This document shows, in pieces, positions 1-5,867 of a stretch of DNA of 45,400 nt. Numbering within the stretch: the first letter of the stretch is position 1; every line of letters starts with the position of its first letter. Source of the DNA: Luteimonas_C sp035250245 (GTDB taxonomy: Bacteria > Pseudomonadota > Gammaproteobacteria > Xanthomonadales > Xanthomonadaceae); contig DATFFH010000103.1 of NCBI GenBank assembly GCA_035250245.1, forward strand, positions 1 to 45,400, read 5' to 3'. The notes under the pieces were generated by a model that was not told the origin of the DNA, made no database searches, and worked only from the letters and a program-made list of their open reading frames with translations. The translations under genes were made by a program, and so were the position numbers.

Positions 1-705
1 ATTCGAGTTCGCGGTCTGCAACGCCGCGGGCGCCTCGCGCGGCGGCGCCAGCGGGGCGCTGGCGGCGTCGTGCAGCGCATTGCGCGCGGCCAGAGCCTGC
101 GCGCCCTGTGCGTTGAGCGCTTGCGCGGCCTGGTTCAACAAAGCCGCGGCGGCGTTGGCGCTATTGGCCAAGGGCACCGCGTCCAATGCCTTGGCCAGCT
201 GGCCCGGCGGCAAATGGCCCGCCGGATTGAGCACGTTCGAAGTCAGATCGCCGAGCTTGCCGAGCGCACCCTGGCCATCCTGGCCCAACAGGTTCTGCAC
301 GGCGGCATCGGCCTTGCCCAAAGCGTTGGACAGCACGTCGCCCGGATTCAGCGAACCGGGATTGGGCAATGAACCCGGATTGGGCAGGGAACCGTTGCCT
401 ATGCCGTTGTTGTTGCCCGGCCCGCGCGGCGCTTCGCCGCCGTCGTGGTGAGGGCCGTGGCCGTGCTTCACGCCGTCGTAGTTCGTGCCTTCGGATTGCC
501 AGCGGCCTTGATCATTGCTGGCCTCGGCGTTGCGCTCGTTCTGCAGCGCGTTCTGGCGGGCCTGGTCGGCGCGGTTGTCGGGATCGCCGCCGTCCGGGCC
601 GTTGCCGACGCCGTGGCCCGGACCGTTGCCGTGCCCGGGGCCGTTGCCGCCCAGCAAGCCGTTGAGCAGCTTGTGCGCGATGGGGGTAGGGAGATCGATA
701 CTCAT
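1..705 (-). CDS. Unrecognised Gly/Asn-rich protein, 5' part only
   Basis: An open frame begins with ATG at 705 and runs 235 codons without a stop to the window edge, so the C-terminus is missing. A very strong ribosome-binding site (CGGAGGAAT) lies about six bases before the ATG, which fixes the start. Residues 1-110 are low complexity and rich in Gly, Asn, His and Pro (GNGPGHGNGPGHGVGNGPD). Next comes a tandem LPNPGS-type repeat, then an Ala/Leu/Gln-rich helical stretch from about residue 140. I see no signal peptide or membrane segment in the visible part. I do not recognise the family. A flexible N-terminus followed by Ala-rich helices would fit the start of a large secreted or effector-type protein, but that is a guess. 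The gene is well supported by its RBS and reading frame, its function is not. Confidence 0.7.
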   Translation of the reverse strand, partial: MSIDLPTPIAHKLLNGLLGGNGPGHGNGPGHGVGNGPDGGDPDNRADQARQNALQNERNAEASNDQGRWQSEGTNYDGVKHGHGPHHDGGEAPRGPGNNNGIGNGSLPNPGSLPNPGSLNPGDVLSNALGKADAAVQNLLGQDGQGALGKLGDLTSNVLNPAGHLPPGQLAKALDAVPLANSANAAAALLNQAAQALNAQGAQALAARNALHDAASAPLAPPREAPAALQTANSN

Positions 706-835
706 GACGCGATTCCTCCGGATCCGGCAATCCCCCGTCGCGCGGGCGCAATACGCTCACGCTAGCGGGCACGCTAAACCGATCGGGGCGATCCCGATAC
801 CTAGTTGCGACCCTAGGTGGCCGGACGGATGTCGC

Positions 836-884
836 AAAAAAGAAAGGAGACCCGAAGGTCTCCTGAAATCCGGCCTGAGCCGGA
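836..884 (-). terminator. Double-hairpin terminator after the acid phosphatase gene
   Basis: Reading leftward there are two perfect stem-loops. The first is TCCGGC/GCCGGA (869-884, loop of 4). The second is AGGAGACC/GGTCTCCT (845-864, loop CGAA), followed on the minus strand by TTTCTTTTTT. The second is a textbook intrinsic terminator and lies about 110 bases past the stop of the phosphatase gene. Confidence 0.75.
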
Positions 885-970
885 GGACTTTGTTGTGGCG
901 GGCGCAGGCTAACCCAGGCCCAATGTTAATGCAATACCTTAACAAAAATAATGTAAGATATTGATTTATA

Positions 971-1897
971 TCAATTATCAAGAACCAGGGCGGCGCGCTT
1001 GGTTTGACGTCGGGCTTCCCGCGGCTGGTCCCAGGCGTTGTTGAACAAGGCCGGTTCCCAGCTGCCGTAGGTGGGATTGGGCAGCATCCACCAGCGCTCG
1101 CCGAACCAGTCGCCGTATTCATCGGCCAATTTGGCCCGGTCGGCCGGGGTATTGGCGACGATCTGAGCGAAGTCGCCGAGCTGGTCGCCGAACTGCATCA
1201 GCACCCGATACTCGCGCCCGGCCAGCCGGCGCCGGCAGTTCTTCTCGCTGCCGTTCTGTTCGCAGTCCTTCACGAAGGTGCCCAGGCCCAGGAACACGTC
1301 GTCGTTGGCCACGGGCATGCCGACTGCCTTCAGGTTGGCGATGGTTGCTTCCTTCAGATGCACGGCGCGGTTGGACAAGTACAGGACGGTGACGCCCTTG
1401 GCAGTGGCGGCCTTGGCGAAGTCGACCACGCCCGGCAGCGCCTTCGCCTTCTTCTCGGCCACCCAGCGGTCCCAGCCGACTTCGTCGTATTCGCCGCCGT
1501 TCTTCACCAGCCGCGCCTGGTAGGGCGAGTTGTCGAGCACGGTCTCGTCCACGTCCATGATCACCGCCGGTTTCAGGCCCGCGGTCTGGCCGGCGTTGTC
1601 GCGTTCGTCGGGAACCAACGCGTCCCAGTTCTTTTCCTTCAGCGCGAGGTCGAGCTTGTCGGCTGCGGCGCGGTAGACGGTTTCGCAGGCGGCGCGGTAT
1701 TCGGCCGAGGTTTGCACCCAGAGCACGGCGTTGAGGTTGTCGTCGGCGCCGGCTTGCGATGCCGTGGTTGCGGGCTTGGCTTCGGTCGACGGCTTCGCGG
1801 CTGCGTCCGCGCTGCCTTCGGGTGCGGTGAAGGAAGCGGGTTTGCAGGCGGCCAGCGCCAGGGTCAGCAGCGAAAGGGTCAGCAAGGTCGGACGCAT
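971..1897 (-). CDS. HAD-type acid phosphatase lipoprotein (class B/C)
   Basis: A 308-residue phosphomonoesterase of the HAD superfamily, expected to remove phosphate from nucleotides or other phosphoesters in the periplasm or outer membrane. The start at 1897 puts a lipoprotein signal at the N-terminus with lipobox LALAAC (Cys18). An Ala/Thr-rich linker follows to about residue 50. The HAD motif I DVDET (Asp115, Asp117, Thr119) gives the nucleophile and acid/base pair, and a conserved WxxW/K region follows. It resembles the 5'-nucleotidase, lipoprotein e(P4) and acid phosphatase B families (PF03767). An upstream in-frame ATG at 1945 would bury the lipobox behind 16 extra residues and is less likely. 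The gene stands alone and ends in a strong terminator. Substrate is not known from sequence. Confidence 0.88.
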   Translation of the reverse strand: MRPTLLTLSLLTLALAACKPASFTAPEGSADAAAKPSTEAKPATTASQAGADDNLNAVLWVQTSAEYRAACETVYRAAADKLDLALKEKNWDALVPDERDNAGQTAGLKPAVIMDVDETVLDNSPYQARLVKNGGEYDEVGWDRWVAEKKAKALPGVVDFAKAATAKGVTVLYLSNRAVHLKEATIANLKAVGMPVANDDVFLGLGTFVKDCEQNGSEKNCRRRLAGREYRVLMQFGDQLGDFAQIVANTPADRAKLADEYGDWFGERWWMLPNPTYGSWEPALFNNAWDQPREARRQTKRAALVLDN

Positions 1898-1965
1898 GGG
1901 CGCTCCGCAGGTCGGCGAGGGCGCGAGTGTAGCGAAGCCAGGCAACGCGCACGTGTCGCTGCTTT

Positions 1966-2199
1966 TTCCTCCCCCCTTGCGGGGAAAGATGCCCGAAGGG
2001 CAGGAGAGGGAACGAGCGGAGCGAGTGCTTTGTTCTTCTGCCTATTTCGGGTCAAAAGCCGAACCCTCTCCCTGGCGCTGCGCGTCTTTCCCCGCTCCGC
2101 GCCCCGGCCCTCGCTTGCGCGAGGGCGTTCAGGGGCATGCGAAGCGATGCTTCGCAAGCGATGCCCCTTCACCCCGTAAAGGGGAGAGGGATGAAAGCG
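1966..2199. repeat. CCCTCTCCC-type palindromic repeat region
   Basis: The 302 bases between the phosphatase and acetyltransferase genes hold no convincing gene. They contain a chain of palindromes: CCCCCTTGCGGGG near 1974, GCCCGAAGGGC near 1991, CCCTCGCTTGCGCGAGGG near 2107-2124 and CCCCGTAAAGGGG near 2173. The block ends in GGAGAGGG. The same CCCTCTCCC family recurs near 34531, 35728 and 43738. This copy is the most degenerate and appears to be two or three units run together. Confidence 0.65.
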
Positions 2200-2694
2200 T
2201 CATGGCGCCGCGATCTGCAGGGACACTTCTTTCTTGCCGTCGGCGACCCATTGCCGGCCGACTTCGCGGAAGCCGAACTTGGCGTGGAAGCGGCTGGAGC
2301 CTTCGTTGAACGGCACCGTGTAGAACTCGCAAGTCACCAGCGGGACTTTGTCTTCGCGCGCGAAGAAGAACAGATCTTCGTACAGCGCGTTGCCGAGTTT
2401 GCGCCCTTGCCAGGCGGACGAGACGATGATGCGGTCCACATACAAGAAACGCGGATAGCGTTCGGCGAACCAGCGGTAGTTCGGACTGTCGTAGTCCGCG
2501 CCTTCGCGGAATGCGAGCAGGAAGGCGGCGACCTCGCCGCCAATGTCGGCGACGCGATGGTAGGCGGCTTGCGCATCCAGCGTGCGCAGGCGGGCGGCGT
2601 CCATCGGGCTGACCAGCGCTTCGGATTCCAGGTTGAGCGCCAGGATCGCGGCATGATCGGCCGATGTCGCATCGCGGATGATCGCAGGGTTCAT
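2200..2694 (-). CDS. GNAT-family N-acetyltransferase
   Basis: A 164-residue single-domain GNAT protein, expected to move an acetyl group from acetyl-CoA to an amine. The start is MNPAIIRDATSADH at 2694, the usual GNAT beginning (xIRxATxxD). Further upstream the frame runs into a repeat element (encoding RPTLRY), so the longer reading is rejected. The acetyl-CoA loop is SAWQGRKLGNALY at about residues 95-107 and matches the Q/R-x-x-G-x-G/A motif. The end FHAKFGFREVGRQ is the typical last GNAT strand. It resembles uncharacterised predicted acetyltransferases. The substrate is unknown. It lies downstream of rep on the same strand, separated by a 300-base repeat block, so it is probably not co-regulated. 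Confidence 0.85.
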   Translation of the reverse strand: MNPAIIRDATSADHAAILALNLESEALVSPMDAARLRTLDAQAAYHRVADIGGEVAAFLLAFREGADYDSPNYRWFAERYPRFLYVDRIIVSSAWQGRKLGNALYEDLFFFAREDKVPLVTCEFYTVPFNEGSSRFHAKFGFREVGRQWVADGKKEVSLQIAAP

Positions 2695-2708
2695 CGCAGG
2701 AGCATACC

Positions 2709-3007
2709 GTAGGGTGGGCCTTGGCCCACCATCGCCATATTCGATAACGACGAACAACTATCGAAGAAAACCCAACTGCGCAGAGGGCAGGCCTCGCCGA
2801 GGCAAGACAATGCGCTCGACGAAATATCGGGCGACGCGTGCGTCGTTTCGCTCATTGTTCGTCGCAGCGGGAAGATGGCAATGGTGGGCCAAGGCCCACC
2901 CTACGGCAGGACAATGCGCTCGACGAATGTCGGGCGAAACGCGCATCGTTTCGCTCATTGTTCGTCGCGGCGGCGAGATGGCAATGGTGGGCCAAGGCCC
3001 ACCCTAC
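2709..3007. repeat. GTAGGGTGGGCC-family repeat block with tandem copies
   Basis: One forward arm (GTAGGGTGGGCCTTGGCCCACC at 2709) is followed by two inverted arms ending in GGTGGGCCAAGGCCCACCCTAC at 2904 and 3007. The two inverted units, 2801-2904 and 2905-3007, are near-identical tandem copies of about 104 bases. Each begins GGCA(A/G)GACAATGCGCTCGACG. This is the same family that flanks the RAYT gene at 15030. Confidence 0.85.
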
Positions 3008-3031
3008 AGATGTCGGTGAAGCGGCGGGGCG

Positions 3032-5023
3032 TTACGCTTCCAACATCGCCTTGATCGCGGCAAAGCCCGCTGCGGCGCGCTCTTGCCTGCGCTCGGCGTC
3101 GGCTGCCGGGTCGGCGCCGTCGCGCTGCAATTCCTCGGCGGGCAATTCGTCCAGGAAGCGGCTGGGCGTGAGCCGCACGCGGTTGCCCCATTTCTGCGCT
3201 TCGCGCGAATGCGACAGCCACAGCTGCTCTTTGGCGCGGGTGATCGCCACGTACAGCAGGCGGCGCTCTTCGTCGAGCCGTCCTTCTTCCAGGCTCGCTT
3301 CGTGCGGCAGCGTGCCGTCTTCGACGCCGACCACGAACACGTAGCGGAATTCCAGGCCTTTGGCCGCGTGCATGCTCATCAGGCGCACCTGGTTGCCGGC
3401 TTCGCCTTTGTCGGCGTGGGTGAGCAGCGCCAGTTGCGCAGCCAGTTCGCCGGGGCCGGCGCCGCGGCCGCGGCCCATCGCGGGGCCTTCGAACCATTCG
3501 GCCAGCTCGTCCAGATTGCCGCGGCGGATCGCGAACAACTGCTCGGTCTTGCACTGCGCGCGCAGTGCGGCGAGCAGGCCGGAGCGTTCGTTGAGCTGGC
3601 GCACCAGGTCCGACGGCGGCAAGCGCTCGGCATCGCCGCGCAAGCCGCGCACGATGTCGGCGAAGCCGCTGAGCGCATTGGCCGAACGCGCCGGCAATTG
3701 TTTCAACAATCCGACCGACTCGGCCGCGCGCGACAGCGGCAGATGCGCGTGCTGCGCCATCTCGGCCAGCTTGGCCAGCGTGGTCGCGCCGACTTCGCGC
3801 TTGGGCGATTGCACCGCGCGCAGGAAGGCCGCGTCGTCGTCCGGATTGGCGATCAGGCGCAGCCAGGACATCGCGTCCTTCACTTCGCCGCGATCGAGGA
3901 AGGCGGTGCCGCCGCTCAGGTGATAGGGCACGCGCAGCAGCTGCAGCGCTTTCTCCAGCGTGCGCGACTGGTGGTTGCCGCGGAACAAAATGCAGAAATC
4001 GCTCCACGCGGCCTTGCGCGAGGTGTTCAGGAAATGGATCTCGCCGGCGACGCGCTCGGCTTCGTGTGCGCTGTCGCGGCATTCCCAGACGCGGATGCGG
4101 TCGCCGTCGGCCTGCGCGCTCCAAAGCTTCTTCGGATGCTCGTGCGGATTGTTCGCGATCAGCGCGTTGGCCGCGCGCAGCACGCGGTTGCTGCAACGGT
4201 AGTTCTGCTCAAGCTTCACGACTTTCAGCGCCGGATAGTCCTGCGCCAGCTGCGACAGGTTTTCCGGATTGGCGCCGCGCCAGGCATAGATGCTCTGGTC
4301 GTCGTCGCCCACGCAGGTGAAGTTGCCCTTGGTGCCGGCCAAAGCTTTCAGCAACCGGTACTGCGCGTCGTTGGTGTCCTGGCATTCGTCGACCAGCAGA
4401 TAGCCGATCCGTTCGCGCCAGGCCAAGGCCATGTCTTCGTCGTTTTCCAGCAATTGCACCGGCAGCCGGATCAGATCGTCGAAATCGACAGCGTTGAAGG
4501 TCGTCAGGCGCTGCTGGTATTTGGCGTACAGCGCCGCGGCTTCGCGCTCGCGCGGCGACTGCGCGGCTTCCTGCGCTTGTTCGGGCGACAGGCCGGCGTT
4601 CTTGGCGCGCGAAATCAGCGATTGCGCCGCCTGCACCGCGTCGGGCTTGGCGCCCGGCAGCAGGTCCTTCAGCTGCGCAGCGGTGTCGTCGGCGTCGAAG
4701 ATCGAGAAGCCGCGTTTCAGCCCCGCCTTGGCGTGTTCGATCTGCAGCAGCTTCAAGCCCAGCGCGTGGAAAGTGCAGATGGTCAGGCCTTCGGCCGCGT
4801 CGCCCTTGATCCGCTTGCCGACGCGCTCGCGCATCTCCTTCGCGGCCTTGTTGGTGAAGGTGATCGCGGCGATGCGCTTGGCCGGATAGCGGCCGGAGGA
4901 GATCAGCTGCGCGATCTTCTCGACGATCACCCGCGTCTTGCCGCTGCCGGCGCCGGCCAGCACCAGCAGCGGACCGTCGCAGTGCGCGACCGCGGCGTTT
5001 TGTTGGGGGTTGAGGCCGTGCAT
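3032..5023 (-). CDS. rep: ATP-dependent DNA helicase Rep (UvrD/Rep superfamily 1)
   Basis: A 663-residue 3'-5' superfamily-1 DNA helicase that helps replication forks past bound proteins; E. coli Rep has 673 residues. All helicase motifs are visible: Walker A AGAGSGKT (23-30), ITFTNKAAKEM (Ia), VDECQDTN (II), GDDDQSIYAWRGA (III), EQNYRC (IV), MSMHAAKGLEF (V) and LLYVAITRAKEQL (VI). The N-terminus MHGLNPQQNAAV and the overall length favour Rep over the longer UvrD. The gene is divergent from tdk. The 214 bases between them are mostly palindromic repeats, so its promoter must lie within or between those elements. Confidence 0.95.
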   Translation of the reverse strand: MHGLNPQQNAAVAHCDGPLLVLAGAGSGKTRVIVEKIAQLISSGRYPAKRIAAITFTNKAAKEMRERVGKRIKGDAAEGLTICTFHALGLKLLQIEHAKAGLKRGFSIFDADDTAAQLKDLLPGAKPDAVQAAQSLISRAKNAGLSPEQAQEAAQSPREREAAALYAKYQQRLTTFNAVDFDDLIRLPVQLLENDEDMALAWRERIGYLLVDECQDTNDAQYRLLKALAGTKGNFTCVGDDDQSIYAWRGANPENLSQLAQDYPALKVVKLEQNYRCSNRVLRAANALIANNPHEHPKKLWSAQADGDRIRVWECRDSAHEAERVAGEIHFLNTSRKAAWSDFCILFRGNHQSRTLEKALQLLRVPYHLSGGTAFLDRGEVKDAMSWLRLIANPDDDAAFLRAVQSPKREVGATTLAKLAEMAQHAHLPLSRAAESVGLLKQLPARSANALSGFADIVRGLRGDAERLPPSDLVRQLNERSGLLAALRAQCKTEQLFAIRRGNLDELAEWFEGPAMGRGRGAGPGELAAQLALLTHADKGEAGNQVRLMSMHAAKGLEFRYVFVVGVEDGTLPHEASLEEGRLDEERRLLYVAITRAKEQLWLSHSREAQKWGNRVRLTPSRFLDELPAEELQRDGADPAADAERRQERAAAGFAAIKAMLEA

Positions 5024-5070
5024 GGGGAACCCGTGAAGCGGATGCGCATTCTACCGGAGGCGCAGTGCTG

Positions 5071-5196
5071 TTGCCCCCTTTGAAAAGGGGGCGAATCGCC
5101 CGCAGGGCGATGGGGGATTTGCTTTTGCTCTTGCCTTTTTGAAGCAAGAGCAAAAGCAAATCCCCCTCGATCCCCCTTTTTCAAAGGGGGAGGAAC
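5071..5196. repeat. CCCCCTTTGAAAAGGGGG-family inverted repeat (inside-out copy)
   Basis: A long imperfect palindrome. The left arm has CCCCCTTTGAAAAGGGGG, then GGGGGATTTGCTTTTGCTC. The right arm mirrors it with GAGCAAAAGCAAATCCCCC, then CCCCCTTTTTCAAAGGGGG. Relative to the copies at 28104 and 28599 the two halves are swapped, so the GCAAATCCCCC ends face inward here. It sits in the shared rep/tdk promoter interval. Confidence 0.85.
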
Positions 5197-5211
5197 AGCC
5201 GGTTGCGCCGC

Positions 5212-5233
5212 GGTGGGCCAAGGCCCACCCTAC
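5212..5233. repeat. Solitary half of the GTAGGGTGGGCC repeat, abutting the tdk start
   Basis: A single inverted arm GGTGGGCCAAGGCCCACCCTAC ends four bases before the tdk ATG and so occupies the place of the ribosome-binding site. It can fold as a tight hairpin (GTGGGCCaaGGCCCAC). Confidence 0.85.
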
Positions 5234-5237
5234 GCGG

Positions 5238-5867
5238 ATGGCCAAGCTCTATTTCTATTATTCGGCGATGAACGCCGGCAAGACCACCACGCTGCTGCAG
5301 AGTGCGCACAACTATCGCGAGCGCGGGATGAGGGTGTCGATCCTGACGCCGGCGCTGGACCATCGCGCCGGCAGCGGCAAGGTCGCTTCGCGGATCGGCC
5401 TGCAGGCCGACGGCACGGCCTTCCAGCGCGGCGACGATCTGGAAGCGCTGATCCGCGCCGACATCGCCGCGCACGGAAAACTGGATTGCGTGCTGGTGGA
5501 CGAAGCGCAGTTCCTGACCAAGGCGCAGGTGTGGCAACTGAGCGAAGTGGTGGACGAACTGCGCATCCCGGTGCTGTGCTACGGCCTGCGCACCGATTTC
5601 CGCGGCGAACTGTTCGAAGGCAGCCAGTACCTGTTGGCCTGGGCCGATGAACTGACCGAGATCAAGACCATCTGCCATACCGGCAAGAAAGCGACGATGA
5701 CCGTGCGCGTGGACGAGCAAGGCCGCGCGCTGCTGGCCGGCCCGCAGGTGGAGATCGGCGGCAACGAACGCTACGTGTCGGTCTCGCGCGCCGAGTTCAA
5801 GCGGGTGATGCGCGGCGAGAGCGCGGTCGAAGGCCTGGTGCCGTTGCAGCCGCCGCTGCCGCTGTAG
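5238..5867 (+). CDS. tdk: Thymidine kinase (type II)
   Basis: A 209-residue type II thymidine kinase that phosphorylates thymidine with ATP in the salvage pathway. It begins MAKLYFYYSAMNAGKTTTLL, with Walker A at Ala10-Thr16, followed by the DEAQF box that holds the catalytic Glu and the C-terminal IGGNERYVSVSR substrate loop. The family's four zinc-binding cysteines, as in the E. coli enzyme, are mostly missing: the first pair reads ICHTGKKA, and the late pair is replaced by SVSRAEFK. The start at 5238 is chosen by homology, because upstream codons are repeat DNA. No Shine-Dalgarno sequence is visible (GCGG-ATG directly after a repeat hairpin). Its 3' end overlaps the convergent kinase gene by 71 bases. 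Confidence 0.94.
   Translation: MAKLYFYYSAMNAGKTTTLLQSAHNYRERGMRVSILTPALDHRAGSGKVASRIGLQADGTAFQRGDDLEALIRADIAAHGKLDCVLVDEAQFLTKAQVWQLSEVVDELRIPVLCYGLRTDFRGELFEGSQYLLAWADELTEIKTICHTGKKATMTVRVDEQGRALLAGPQVEIGGNERYVSVSRAEFKRVMRGESAVEGLVPLQPPLPL

Noticed and set aside
757..1122. Open frames in the interval and phosphatase 3' region
   Set aside because: They overlap the terminator and phosphatase gene and have no family resemblance or ribosome-binding site.
2709..3007. Possible CRISPR array in the repeat blocks
   Set aside because: The repeats are palindromic pairs with related, not unique, centres. There are too few regular units and no cas gene.
2758..3019. Small open frames inside the repeat block, encoding peptides such as RPTLR and GQGPPY
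   Set aside because: These peptides are translations of the GTAGGGTGGGCC repeat and recur at each copy.
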